A DNA stretch of 64,000 nt from an uncultured Psychrobacter sp. (GTDB taxonomy: Bacteria; Pseudomonadota; Gammaproteobacteria; Pseudomonadales; Moraxellaceae): contig NZ_CANKZC010000003.1 of the NCBI RefSeq assembly GCF_947488565.1, forward strand, positions 434,001 through 498,000. Reading direction: 5' to 3'. Positions within the stretch are counted from its first letter, which is position 1. Every line of letters starts with the position of its first letter. This document shows, piece after piece, positions 54,969 to 64,000 of this stretch. Position numbers and translations under genes: made by a program. The notes below the pieces were generated by a model. The model was not told where the DNA came from and searched no databases. It saw nothing but the letters and a program-made list of their open reading frames with translations.

Positions 54969-56057
54969 ATGTCCACACACCCAATTGCAAGCTATAACAA
55001 ATCAGCACGTTTATTTATTCTTTATCAGCGCTTACCACGTCATAAAGATAAAGCCGTCTCTTTAACCGAGCTAATGAACGTTTATGGCGATAATCCTGAC
55101 CATTACACAAACGAGCGTAAAAATTTAGAGAACGACCTAACGAGTCTGAATCAAATATTCAACGACGTCTTTTACAGCGATGCTCTAATGCGTCTGCCAG
55201 TGTGGGGGCAAAATATCAGCGGACAAACGGCAAGGTTTTATATTGAGTCAAACTTTAGTATCGATGTCATTAATGAGCAAACGGTATTTTTTTGGCAGAT
55301 GCTCGCTAATTACACAGCAAACTATCTGCCAGCACCTTTTAAGCAAAGTATCACCGATAAGCTTAGTCAATTACACCGACAAGAGAAGACCAACTTCAAT
55401 CAAAGCAAGCTAGGGCAGTGGCAAGATCATCTCATTACCCTGCCGAGTATCGTACAAGCACCAAAGCTTGATAGTGATGTGTTGGCTAGCATTCATCAAG
55501 CGTTGTTGGAGAATAAACAACTAAAAATCACTTATAGAAAAAAGTGGGATGAACATGCGGACGTTAGGATGGTTTACCCTAAAGGTTTAATCTTTATCGA
55601 TAACATGGTCTACCTCACTGGGTTTAATCCCGTTGATGATCACATTGATAATGAGGTTTTGCTAGAGTCACATCGAAACTTTGCGGTGAATCGGATTACA
55701 ACAGCTAAAGTAATAGTCAAGTCGATCCCTGACTGGGTAGGGCGCAATGTTTTTAGCTTAGAAAACCTGCGTCAACTGGGTAAGCTTGAAATAAATGAAT
55801 GCTTGAATATTAAGCTGGTTTTAAAGGTACAAAAGTATGCCTGCCAGCATCTTTATGAGCGTCCGTTATCGTCTAATCAAACGATTACGGTTATCAATGA
55901 GACTTGGAATGAGGTGCGCGCAACGGTTACTAATACGCAGCGCCTACAAGATTGGCTGGTAGGTATGTCGCAGTTGGCAGTGGTGGTTGAACCCGCCGAG
56001 TTAAAAGCGGTAATTTATGAGCGTTTGCAAAGTGGAATGAAATTATATACAAAATAA
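54969..56057 (+). CDS. WYL-domain transcriptional regulator
   Basis: The 362-residue protein has an N-terminal HTH region (ARLFILYQRLPRHKDKAVSL, ERKNLENDLTSLNQIF), then a WYL domain around residues 170-240 (LENKQLKITYRKKW, VYPKGLIFIDNMVYLTGF) and the WYL C-terminal extension with RLQDWLVGMSQLAVVVEPAEL. Unlike the frameshifted WYL gene at 28951, this one is intact. ATG 54969 is used as start because the TTG at 54936 lacks a ribosome binding site. WYL proteins sense nucleic-acid or nucleotide ligands and often repress phage-defence operons. It lies between PP2C and the nuclease gene. Confidence 0.85.
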   Translation: MSTHPIASYNKSARLFILYQRLPRHKDKAVSLTELMNVYGDNPDHYTNERKNLENDLTSLNQIFNDVFYSDALMRLPVWGQNISGQTARFYIESNFSIDVINEQTVFFWQMLANYTANYLPAPFKQSITDKLSQLHRQEKTNFNQSKLGQWQDHLITLPSIVQAPKLDSDVLASIHQALLENKQLKITYRKKWDEHADVRMVYPKGLIFIDNMVYLTGFNPVDDHIDNEVLLESHRNFAVNRITTAKVIVKSIPDWVGRNVFSLENLRQLGKLEINECLNIKLVLKVQKYACQHLYERPLSSNQTITVINETWNEVRATVTNTQRLQDWLVGMSQLAVVVEPAELKAVIYERLQSGMKLYTK

Positions 56058-56124
56058 TTGATCAAAAATTTTGCCAAAAGCACTAAAAGAAAAATAAATT
56101 TTTTAATGTAATCAAGGAGCTAGA

Positions 56125-57147
56125 ATGACCACACCTAACTTATTTAAATTTGCCACCTCTGAGTTATCACAAGACGCTTTTATCTGCTGGCTTCTGTCAT
56201 GGGCAGACCAAGATTATCAGACAGGAAGCGATAAACATAAAGCGTTAAATAGATTAGCAACCAGTATGTTAGCGTTATTCTTTAAAAAAGCGGGTAACTC
56301 GCTACCAAGTCGTATCGATAAAATAGTAGTGAAACGTCAGGTGAGTAATATTGATGCTCTTTGTATTATTAACGACACTTACTGTGTATTAATCGAAGAT
56401 AAAGTAGGCAGTGTGCAGCATTCCGATCAATTGGTTCGATACAAGCAGTTTATGCTTAATGGACATGCTCAAACTTTTACGGAAGATAAAATCATTCCTA
56501 TTTATTTGCAAACGCATGATCAAAGCAACTATAAAGCTGTGTTAAAGGACGGCTTTTATCCAGTAACTAGAAGAGATTTATTAGACATATTTAATAGTGA
56601 ACAAGATGCAGCATTGCAAGAGAGTGATATATATATCGATTATCTTAACTACCTGCAGTCTATTGAAGAAGCAGTGCAAAGCTTTAAATCGAAACCCGTT
56701 AGAGAGTGGAAAAAACGCGCTTGGATTGGCTTCTTTCAATATTTACAGTCTTATCTGGGAGAAGGTAGTTGGAAGTATGTAGCCAATAAGTCAGGAGGGT
56801 TTATGGGTTTTTGGGCATTCAAGCAAGTGGTAGGTGATGTCGCTGTCTATTTACTACTAGAACAAGATAAGGTTTGCTTTAAAGTTTTTGTTCCCAGTAG
56901 CGAAGGGCGTAGCAAGATTAGAAATGAGCTTTATAAATTATTTAAGACAGAAGCATCTAAGTTTGATTTAAACGTGACTAAGCCAAAGCGCTTTGGTTCA
57001 GGCGAGGATATGACCTTTGCTATACTAGACACAGATGTCTTTGAGAGTGAAGATTCAATAGACCTGCAACAGGTTGATAGCTTGATGGATGAAGTGCAAA
57101 AATTCATTGATCATACGGTAAGTCAGTATAAAAATAAAAACGAGTGA
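56125..57147 (+). CDS. PD-(D/E)XK nuclease superfamily protein
   Basis: The 340-residue protein has the pattern of the PDDEXK_4 family (DUF4263/PF14281-like): an N-terminal LFKFATSELSQDAFICWLLSWA, the catalytic strands NIDALCIINDTYCVLIEDKVG where D and E-x-K are spaced as in PD-(D/E)XK nucleases, and HSDQLVRYKQFM right after. The C-terminal half is a separate helical/beta domain. A nuclease acting on DNA is expected; specificity is unknown. AAGGAG is 10 bases before the ATG. The next gene encodes an FtsZ-C-domain-like protein, as also seen after the HEPN gene. Confidence 0.8.
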   Translation: MTTPNLFKFATSELSQDAFICWLLSWADQDYQTGSDKHKALNRLATSMLALFFKKAGNSLPSRIDKIVVKRQVSNIDALCIINDTYCVLIEDKVGSVQHSDQLVRYKQFMLNGHAQTFTEDKIIPIYLQTHDQSNYKAVLKDGFYPVTRRDLLDIFNSEQDAALQESDIYIDYLNYLQSIEEAVQSFKSKPVREWKKRAWIGFFQYLQSYLGEGSWKYVANKSGGFMGFWAFKQVVGDVAVYLLLEQDKVCFKVFVPSSEGRSKIRNELYKLFKTEASKFDLNVTKPKRFGSGEDMTFAILDTDVFESEDSIDLQQVDSLMDEVQKFIDHTVSQYKNKNE

Positions 57148-57190
57148 TAGTTGTAATGTCATAACACTTAGAGTAACAGAAGGTCTACTC

Positions 57191-57817
57191 ATGAAATATC
57201 AGCTCGACAAATCGAAAATAGATGACATTCCATGTGTCGCCTTATACCGACCAAATAAAGACCATTATTCGCCTTCTGTTATCGCCTGTTTTATCGTCAG
57301 TGATGATTGGGGTAAGCAGGCACTACTAGAGCTAAAAGAGAAAGCAGAGGCTGACATTTTAGTAGGCTTACAGACAGATGATCATAAGTATGAAAGCTTA
57401 GATATCGTAGAGGGGGTTATTAGATGTCAGCCTGATGAAGTAAATGACGTCATTGAACTGCTAGATGTAAGGTCTGCAAGTACTATGATTGGTATAGATG
57501 TAGCAGATGTTATAAGTCTGTTTGAGTGTGGCAATTCATTCCAGTTCGTTCAAGCCAGTGCTACAGGTGAGTCTGAATTCCATATGATAAAAACAGCTAC
57601 ATATAAGCTGATCGGTCTACTTACAAACGCTCATAATACTAAAGGGGCGCTTGTTGGGATGCAGAGTGTGCAATCTTTACCACTGGAATCCATGACTTAT
57701 GTAACAGAAGCTGTTGAAGAATTATTGTATGGTGATAAAGCATCTATATACTATAGTTCAAGTAGTACTGATGAGCTAAATACTTTTGGGTTGAAGGCGA
57801 TATATGCTGAGGAGTAG
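57191..57817 (+). CDS. FtsZ C-terminal-domain-like protein, copy 2
   Basis: The 208-residue protein is a paralogue of the one at 38354-39100 (shared CFIVSDDW/FFIVSDDW, GLQT, VIRCQPDEV). From residue about 95 it follows FtsZ after the T7 loop: IDVADVISLFECGNSFQFVQ is like the FtsZ segment with D-F-A-D-V, a helix and a short G-x-x-x-G-x-G stretch; then ATGES, helix, strand KGALVGMQ, LPLESM, helix, and the final strands SIYYSSS and FGLKAIYAEE. The nucleotide-binding N-terminal half is not there. This could be a stand-alone tubulin C-domain, maybe an inhibitor or decoy of FtsZ assembly. That is inferred; the family may have another origin. Confidence 0.6.
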   Translation: MKYQLDKSKIDDIPCVALYRPNKDHYSPSVIACFIVSDDWGKQALLELKEKAEADILVGLQTDDHKYESLDIVEGVIRCQPDEVNDVIELLDVRSASTMIGIDVADVISLFECGNSFQFVQASATGESEFHMIKTATYKLIGLLTNAHNTKGALVGMQSVQSLPLESMTYVTEAVEELLYGDKASIYYSSSSTDELNTFGLKAIYAEE

Positions 57818-57857
57818 GTAAAGACTCAAACCTAAGTGTTAGTCTATAACTAAAGCA

Positions 57858-58595
57858 TTACTCTTGATGTTTCCAGTTTTCTTGACCTAATGGCATCTGG
57901 TTGAGCAAGTCGCGTCTAGATCGCCAGTCAGGCATATAAGTGGCTAGTAGAGCCTTGAATCTATCATTGTGCTGCCGTTCTTTAAAATGTAGCAATTCAT
58001 GCAAGATGATATATTCCAAACAGGGCAGTGGCTTTTTGGCCAAGTCTAAGTTAAGCCGTATGTTTCCTTCTTCTATATTACAGCTGCCCCATTTGGTTTT
58101 CATTTTTTGGATCTGACAATCGCTGATAGTGACACCAGTTTTCTTCGACCATTTATCGATAAGGTCAGGTGCTCTGGCTTTTAGTCGGCCACGATAGTAT
58201 TCAGACAATAGCTTTATCTTTACTTCATCAGACAGTCCTTTATTTACGGTTAGAATAAGCTTACCGCTTTTTAGTTTTACGGTTTGAGACTTTAGGTCAT
58301 CAAGCTCAATCACTTCGAGCCGGTAACGCTTGCCCCATAGATAGTGCGTCTCTCCATTTACCATCTCCCTTGTAGATTGACGCTCTTGCTTGGCAAAGGC
58401 AGCCTGCTGACGCCGAATCCAAGGTATACGGTGAATGACAGCCATCCGAATGGCCGTATCGGTCATAGCATCAGGCGCAGATACTCTGACCTGTCCATCA
58501 GGTGGCATCACGCTGATATGTAGGTTTTTAATATCCTTGCGAGTTAAATGTATATCTAACTCGCCAATCTTAATAAGCGCTGACTTAACAATCAC
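57858..58595 (-). CDS. YgjP/DUF45-type metallopeptidase of restriction locus
   Basis: The 245-residue protein is a YgjP-like (M48/SprT-related) putative zinc metallopeptidase: [11 protein letters not shown] near residues 199-209 supplies HExxH and a third ligand, and KWGSCN is the conserved pattern upstream. It is soluble. Genes of this kind are often the last member of type I restriction loci with hsdR; here it overlaps hsdR by 4 bases (ATGA). Its role in restriction is unknown; it may process a protein partner. Confidence 0.88.
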   Translation of the reverse strand: MIVKSALIKIGELDIHLTRKDIKNLHISVMPPDGQVRVSAPDAMTDTAIRMAVIHRIPWIRRQQAAFAKQERQSTREMVNGETHYLWGKRYRLEVIELDDLKSQTVKLKSGKLILTVNKGLSDEVKIKLLSEYYRGRLKARAPDLIDKWSKKTGVTISDCQIQKMKTKWGSCNIEEGNIRLNLDLAKKPLPCLEYIILHELLHFKERQHNDRFKALLATYMPDWRSRRDLLNQMPLGQENWKHQE

Positions 58596-61500
58596 TGATA
58601 TTCCTGTTGTGCCTTAATCAAATTAATTAACGCCTCTATATCGACATCGACCTGATACTGAGAAACAGTTTGATGGACGGCACGCTGAATTTTTCGCTCT
58701 TTGATCAGATGACCTTGCCAATCAGCTTGTTTATTGAGCCTAATAGCAGCGTCTACTTTATCTGCCAAGTCCTCATTTTGATCCAAGTTATCATATAGTG
58801 CGCGCTTAGCAGGGGTGTTAATAGCCTCAGGATATGCGTCACCACTTGCTGTGCCAGTTGGATTGATTACTTTAGAGGCTAGCTGGCGTATCTTTTGCAA
58901 GTATTCAGCGTAGGCAATGGCTTTTTGTCGGCGTAGCTCAATGAGCTCATCGAGTAGGGCAGACATATGCTCGTAGTACTTTGGGTTGACAGGGTTTTCA
59001 TCCACAATCGTTTTGCGAACGTTGTTTTCGATGGTCTCTGCGACGTTTTCAGGGTTGCTCGCTATATCCTCAGGTATGGCTTTGATTAAAGCTTCTGGCC
59101 CTTGATTGACAATTAGCTCAATGAGTCCTAAATCTTCAAAGTCGATAACCGTCTCACTAGGTGTGGCATGAATATAAGTGTCTAGCATCCTACGCATGGT
59201 CGGCTCATAGCTTTTCATATCGATATGGTCGCCACTCATAAGCTTGATGTTATTACGCACGGACTTAAAGTGCTTTACATCGTCTTTGATGCGTGTTATC
59301 TCCTGATCGCTATATCCCGCTTCCGCCATTTCATTGGCAATATTGCCATAAGCACGTATCAGTTTGGAGACGCTTTTGTACAGGGTCAGTCTAAGTTGTT
59401 CCTTTTCTATTTTTTCAGCCTCAGTCGTGCCATCACTAGGACAAAAGTAAGCGCCATAATCTTGTGTATTTCTAGGGTATTTAACAGGCTCACACAGTCC
59501 TCTGACCATCTCTAGGGCATCATCTAGGTTTTGTTTTGCCGCAGTTAAGCGGTTCTTTAACAGCCCATCAATATCTTCATCTTCGTATCTTGAGAACGCG
59601 CCTTGCGTATAGTCAGAAATAGTACTGTTTAAAGACTGAAATAGATCCTGATAATCAATGATATAGCCATAGTCTTTTTCTGCACCATCGAGTCTATTAA
59701 CACGGCAAATGGCCTGAAACAGATTATGATCAGCCATCTTTTTATCAATATATAAATAGGTAGCAGAAGGGGCATCAAAGCCTGTTAGCAGTTTATCGAC
59801 GACGATTAGTAGGCGCATTTGACCTGGTTCTTCGATGAAGCGTTTTTTAACTGACTTTTCAAAGTCCTCGGCCTTAGGGCTTGCTTCTTGTTCGCTAATA
59901 TCATAATAATCAGCAATCATTCTGCGATAGATTCGATATTTAAAAAGCTTCTCTGTCATGCCTTCGCCAGTTTCTTCCCCTTTGATGCTATCTGCAGTTG
60001 GTAAGTAGCTGGTCACAATTGCTACTTTGCCTTTTAAGAAAGAGTTCTCAAAGGCCTCATAAGATTTACAGGCTTGATAAATACTGCTACAGACCAGCAT
60101 GGCATTACCATGACCATCCATAAGTCTTGGCTTTTTCTGCATATCGAGCAAGATGTCATTGACGATGCACTCTATGCGCGACTGGCTAGACAGAACCCGC
60201 TGCATGGTTCCCCATTTTTGCTTAAGCTGGCTCTTGGCAATATTGGTTAAGCCACGAGTATGAGCATCGAACCATTCATCGACTTTCTTAGAGGAAGTAA
60301 GCTGTTGATCGATATCACGTGCTTCATACAGAAGGTCCAATACCACACCGTCAGCAACTGCTTCATCAAACTTATAGGTGTGAATAAAGGGTCCAAATAC
60401 TTCGATAGATTTCTTCTTATCTTTTTTAAGCAGTGGCGTCCCGGTAAAACCGACAAACATCGCTTCTGGCAATAATGCCTTCATAGCGCTGTGCAGCTTG
60501 CCAGACTGAGTACGGTGGCACTCATCAACGAAGACAAATAAATCGCCCTTAGGGCTAAAGTCTGACGGTAAGCTGGCTTGAATGTCCTTTATAAAGTCGT
60601 CTGTGTCTTTACTTTCATGACTATCATCATCACCGCTGCGCCCAAATTTATGAACTAGGGAGCAGAGCAACCAAGGGTTAGGCTGACTTAGCTGGCTAAT
60701 AAGATCAGCGCCGCTCTTGGTGCGATATATTGATTCATCGATACCAAAAAAGACTTTCTCAATCTGTTCATCAAGCTCGGTACGGTCAGTAATAATGAGT
60801 ACACGGCTATTGGTAACATTCTCTCGTATCCATTTAGCTAGCCAAACCATGGTCAAGCTTTTGCCTGAGCCTTGGGTATGCCAAACAATCCCATCCTTGC
60901 GCTGTGCAATGTGTTTTTTTGCCGCTTGTATACCGAAATACTGATTGTGTCGGCAAGTCTTTTTGACACCCGAATCAAAAACAATGAAGTTATTAATGAT
61001 GTCTAAGAATCGGTGCTTATTGCACATATGATACAGATGGAAGTCTAAGGGCTGATCGGTGAAGTTAGCGTTTGCTAAGGTAAGATGCGTCGGTATGCTA
61101 GTATCAGACTGGGGTGTATGACTGGGGTTGGCTTCTTTCCATTCTAGGTAATACTTCTCAGGCGTTTCGATCGTGCCATAGCGCATGCCTTGGGTATCGT
61201 TACCTGCCATAACCAATTGTATGGTGCTAAAGAAGCTACGAATAAATTCTTTCTTTTGATTATCTAAGTTTTGATGAATACCTTCGGTGACGTTGATGCT
61301 AGAGCGTTTAAGTTCAATAACGCCTAGTGCAATGCCGTTGACATAAAGAACGATGTCAGGACGTTTTTTATTTTCGCCATTGATGGAGACTTCTTCGGCA
61401 ATGGCAAAGTCATTGGCCTTTATGTTGTCCCAATCAATCAACCAGACGGTCTCTTTATGATCCCCTGTGCCTTCTTTTTCTTTGATGCCATAACGGAGTA

Positions 61501-61762
61501 GTCTATAGACCTCTTTGTTGGCATCGTATAGTTTAACGCCACTGCCTAGAGCGGCTGCTTTTTCTAGAGCGTTAATGGTTCTATTTCGCAATGTACGGCT
61601 AACATTACGTGAGCTTAGCCACGCCGCTAAAATCTCGGACTCAATGTTTCTGTTATTAGGTCGGTCTTTAAAGTCGCCAAGATAGCGGTAGCCGAGTATG
61701 TCGGTGAAAAAGCGTACGACACGGTTTTGCGTGAGTCTTTCTATGTCGGTGACGTTACTCAT
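58592..61762 (-). CDS. hsdR: Type I restriction endonuclease subunit R
   Basis: The 1056-residue HsdR has an N-terminal PD-(D/E)XK nuclease with [21 protein letters not shown] (D136, E150, K152), then an SF2 motor with Walker [10 protein letters not shown] near 297-303, motif II VDECH at 412-416, FTGTPLLKK as motif III and [11 protein letters not shown] as motif VI. The helical C-terminal part ends [15 protein letters not shown]. Length is normal. It overlaps the DUF262 gene upstream by 8 bases and the peptidase gene downstream by 4. The modification and specificity genes (hsdM, hsdS) are not in the window and should lie to the right. Confidence 0.95.
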   Translation of the reverse strand: MSNVTDIERLTQNRVVRFFTDILGYRYLGDFKDRPNNRNIESEILAAWLSSRNVSRTLRNRTINALEKAAALGSGVKLYDANKEVYRLLRYGIKEKEGTGDHKETVWLIDWDNIKANDFAIAEEVSINGENKKRPDIVLYVNGIALGVIELKRSSINVTEGIHQNLDNQKKEFIRSFFSTIQLVMAGNDTQGMRYGTIETPEKYYLEWKEANPSHTPQSDTSIPTHLTLANANFTDQPLDFHLYHMCNKHRFLDIINNFIVFDSGVKKTCRHNQYFGIQAAKKHIAQRKDGIVWHTQGSGKSLTMVWLAKWIRENVTNSRVLIITDRTELDEQIEKVFFGIDESIYRTKSGADLISQLSQPNPWLLCSLVHKFGRSGDDDSHESKDTDDFIKDIQASLPSDFSPKGDLFVFVDECHRTQSGKLHSAMKALLPEAMFVGFTGTPLLKKDKKKSIEVFGPFIHTYKFDEAVADGVVLDLLYEARDIDQQLTSSKKVDEWFDAHTRGLTNIAKSQLKQKWGTMQRVLSSQSRIECIVNDILLDMQKKPRLMDGHGNAMLVCSSIYQACKSYEAFENSFLKGKVAIVTSYLPTADSIKGEETGEGMTEKLFKYRIYRRMIADYYDISEQEASPKAEDFEKSVKKRFIEEPGQMRLLIVVDKLLTGFDAPSATYLYIDKKMADHNLFQAICRVNRLDGAEKDYGYIIDYQDLFQSLNSTISDYTQGAFSRYEDEDIDGLLKNRLTAAKQNLDDALEMVRGLCEPVKYPRNTQDYGAYFCPSDGTTEAEKIEKEQLRLTLYKSVSKLIRAYGNIANEMAEAGYSDQEITRIKDDVKHFKSVRNNIKLMSGDHIDMKSYEPTMRRMLDTYIHATPSETVIDFEDLGLIELIVNQGPEALIKAIPEDIASNPENVAETIENNVRKTIVDENPVNPKYYEHMSALLDELIELRRQKAIAYAEYLQKIRQLASKVINPTGTASGDAYPEAINTPAKRALYDNLDQNEDLADKVDAAIRLNKQADWQGHLIKERKIQRAVHQTVSQYQVDVDIEALINLIKAQQEYQ

Positions 61763-63950
61763 TATTATTATCCCTAATTTTTATATCTAGCGCATCCTCA
61801 AGAAGGCTAAACATTTCAGTTTCATGCTCAGTAATTGCGTCTATATTCCATTCGTCATTGTGCTGTTCCAGCGTCTCAATCATCTTATAAAGCTTTAAAG
61901 AATCAATATGGTTTTTAAATGATTCATCATAATGTTCTTTTTTAGCTAAAGGCTTATGATTACTAACACGGGAGTTTAAGCCTCTGTTTATAAGGCAAAG
62001 ATTACCAAAACGATGAATATATCTTCTATCGTCAACTTTTTCATCTTTGTGGATAGGGGTCTGAGGAATAAAGTGTTCAATAGAACCTTGTGTAGAGGGT
62101 CTGAATTTCTTTTTATCATCTGATTTAATATTACCCTTCAACCAAATCAAATAATCTAAATAATTGAATACAAAGATATTGACGTGAGGGTATCTTAATT
62201 GCTGTGATAGTTTCTCAAGTTCAATCGTTCGAGGCGATAGCGACGGACTGGACAAAGTCGTCTCGCTATTATCATTAATATGTTGACGAAACTCTTGAAA
62301 GTAGTCATTGACGATATTATTAGGCTTGGTTCGATCAGATTGAGCGATATACCTTCTAAGCATATATGCTCTAGCCAGCCCATCAAGATAGCTCAGAAAT
62401 TGTTTGCCATCGATACCTTGTTCACGCTTAACAAACATCAAATAGAGATACTGCAAGCAGGCATTTAACCAGTATTTAGAATTAAGAGTAGGTGCAGAAA
62501 CATGAAAGGCACTTTGGAGAGTAACCAAACTGGCATTTAAGTCTGGTCCAGTTGAGCCCTTTGGCATATTTTGTTTATAAGAAGGACCTGACGCCTCGTT
62601 GATTAGCTGCTCAAGTGTCCAATAGCCTTTCTTAGACTCTGTATTACGCTTGATAATATATTGATCAAATAAAAACTTTGTTTTCAACAGGGTGTAAAGG
62701 AAATGCTCTATTTTAGTTACCTTGTTGCTCACCTTAGAACCAATCAAATGATTATCAAATTCGATCAATAACTGCTTATCATCAAGCGATACGATGTCAT
62801 TTTGGGGTTTTTCATTCTGATTCTCATTCTGGTTGTCAGTTAGATTTTGAGTGACATGTACTCTCAACACCTGCAATAGAAAGTTGGGAAAATCTATCAA
62901 ACTATAATAGGTTTCATCATCTTCTTCGCCCTTATTCTTTTTGGCTGGATTAGCGGGTATAGTGATGTCATCCTTAAATAAAATGTCATTTAAGCTAATG
63001 ATATTTTGAGCCTTCACTTCTGAGGTTGTTTTAGAGCTATCTTTACTCTTTTTAGCAGCTTGCTCGTTGCAGTCACGAATATAAAGTTTAAGCAAATCAG
63101 AAAAGTCTTTTGGCTCAAAATGTGCCCAGTCTGATGAAAAAACCTTTTTACGCAGATCGGTTGTAAAGCCATACTGCACGTATTTATCCATACGACTGCA
63201 AGTATCCCAAATTAGACTCAATAGGCTTTTGCAGTGTTGTGTTTGCTTTGTATCGGCAGAAGTGTCACTGCTAATCGCTGATAGCAGTCTGGCCTTAATG
63301 ATTTCGTGCTTTTCTAACTGCTCTCCGCGGTTGTTCATGACTTCAAAGTAGTGATTAAGGTCTGTTTCTTGAGGAACAGGAACCCTTGCTATCTCTATCT
63401 TATCGAATAAAAAGGTACAAAACTCATTAATGGATATAACTTCATTATTTCCATCAAAAATATGCTTCATTGTTTTGGTTAAAATGTCATAACCATCGAT
63501 AATAGACTGATTGATAGACGTGTCTTTGGTAAAGCGGGCTGAATCATCGTTATAAAGCAAAGATAAGGTGTAAGCCGAATGTGGGCGACTTTCAAAATGT
63601 AAATTTGGCTGGTTAAAGCTTTTTAAATAAGAGTCGCAATACTGACGATGATGGTGATGTAAATATACTGCCAGTAGAGTTAGAGTAGTTAAGCGTTGCT
63701 GACCATCTATCACTTCAAACAACGCTTGACTGGTATTGGATTTATCAAAGACAACCAAGGTGCCTAAGTAGTAAGTTAAGCTTTGGTCACGATTATACGC
63801 ATCAATAATATCTTTAATTAATGTTTCAATCTCAACAGTGCCCCATGCATAGTTACGCTGATACATCGGTATAACGTATTGATCGCCGTCTGTCAGCAAG
63901 TCTTTGATATTCAAAGAGCTTACTTTCACACTTGAGTTATTCAATGTCAT
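61755..63950 (-). CDS. DUF262/DUF1524 protein (GmrSD-like) of restriction locus
   Basis: The 731-residue protein has an N-terminal DUF262 domain with [20 protein letters not shown] and [14 protein letters not shown], the DGQQR motif used for NTP-driven DNA processing in GmrSD enzymes, and a C-terminal DUF1524 HNH-like nuclease with [10 protein letters not shown], then [18 protein letters not shown]. GmrSD-type proteins restrict DNA with modified cytosines. Here it is fused into a type I locus between hsdR and the off-window hsd genes, which links restriction of modified and unmodified DNA in one operon. It is an intact relative of the broken DUF262 gene at 51662-53531. Confidence 0.88.
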   Translation of the reverse strand: MTLNNSSVKVSSLNIKDLLTDGDQYVIPMYQRNYAWGTVEIETLIKDIIDAYNRDQSLTYYLGTLVVFDKSNTSQALFEVIDGQQRLTTLTLLAVYLHHHHRQYCDSYLKSFNQPNLHFESRPHSAYTLSLLYNDDSARFTKDTSINQSIIDGYDILTKTMKHIFDGNNEVISINEFCTFLFDKIEIARVPVPQETDLNHYFEVMNNRGEQLEKHEIIKARLLSAISSDTSADTKQTQHCKSLLSLIWDTCSRMDKYVQYGFTTDLRKKVFSSDWAHFEPKDFSDLLKLYIRDCNEQAAKKSKDSSKTTSEVKAQNIISLNDILFKDDITIPANPAKKNKGEEDDETYYSLIDFPNFLLQVLRVHVTQNLTDNQNENQNEKPQNDIVSLDDKQLLIEFDNHLIGSKVSNKVTKIEHFLYTLLKTKFLFDQYIIKRNTESKKGYWTLEQLINEASGPSYKQNMPKGSTGPDLNASLVTLQSAFHVSAPTLNSKYWLNACLQYLYLMFVKREQGIDGKQFLSYLDGLARAYMLRRYIAQSDRTKPNNIVNDYFQEFRQHINDNSETTLSSPSLSPRTIELEKLSQQLRYPHVNIFVFNYLDYLIWLKGNIKSDDKKKFRPSTQGSIEHFIPQTPIHKDEKVDDRRYIHRFGNLCLINRGLNSRVSNHKPLAKKEHYDESFKNHIDSLKLYKMIETLEQHNDEWNIDAITEHETEMFSLLEDALDIKIRDNNNE

Positions 63951-64000
63951 ATTATGCTCCTGACGTATCTATATAGTTGAGACTATCAAATAACATATAA

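Noticed and set aside
1..64000. CRISPR arrays or cas genes
   Set aside because: I saw no regularly spaced direct repeats and no Cas-like protein in any of the longer frames.

Overview
The window looks like a Moraxellaceae chromosome, most probably Psychrobacter. The reasons are moderate to low GC, the gene content (RluF with a long basic tail, an otsBA pair, many GST and MFS genes) and an interspersed hairpin repeat of about 70 bp present twice. The genus is inferred from general resemblance, not from a marker gene.

Region 1 (1-21.5 kb) reads as ordinary chromosome. It holds the end of an FAD-dependent amine or amino-acid oxidase, a CitE-like lyase, a MacAB/Lol-type ABC export operon, and a detoxification block (MFS transporter, GST, YghU-type GST, TetR regulator) with two matching palindromic operators. 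Next come a second MFS exporter, a leftward six-gene run (otsB, otsA, acyl-CoA dehydrogenase-like, PIG-L deacetylase, NodS-like methyltransferase, family 2 glycosyltransferase), another GST, an orphan NADAR protein of the DarT1-antitoxin type, rluF and ppiC.

Region 2 (21.5 kb to the right edge) is accessory and looks like a defence island. It opens with a degenerate tRNA-Gly(GCC) remnant and its terminator, then three overlapping genes, two of which encode very large tyrosine-recombinase-like proteins. The cargo follows: an orphan HicB antitoxin; a frameshifted WYL regulator leading into a strongly AT-rich run of two dynamin-like GTPases, a tail-anchored coiled-coil protein and a YaaW-family protein; an HTH regulator divergent from a HEPN protein and an FtsZ-C-domain-like protein; a prokaryotic viperin; a decayed umuC beside umuD; a TPR/cold-shock-like protein with a NERD-helicase; remnants of an hsdR and a DUF262 gene; a PP2C phosphatase, WYL regulator, PD-(D/E)XK nuclease and FtsZ-C-domain-like run; and finally the distal part of a type I restriction locus (DUF262/DUF1524, HsdR, YgjP-type metallopeptidase). 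IS30, IS3 and IS256 remnants lie between the modules.

The strongest candidates for undescribed biology are (a) the paired GTPase, tail-anchored coiled-coil and YaaW module at 28.9-35.7 kb, and (b) two paralogous proteins that resemble the C-terminal half of FtsZ without its GTP-binding half, each just downstream of a predicted nuclease (HEPN at 37.5 kb, PD-(D/E)XK at 56.1 kb). Many genes in region 2 are broken (WYL, FtsZ-like copy 1, umuC, DUF262, hsdR tail, a YfjP-type GTPase), which indicates rapid turnover.
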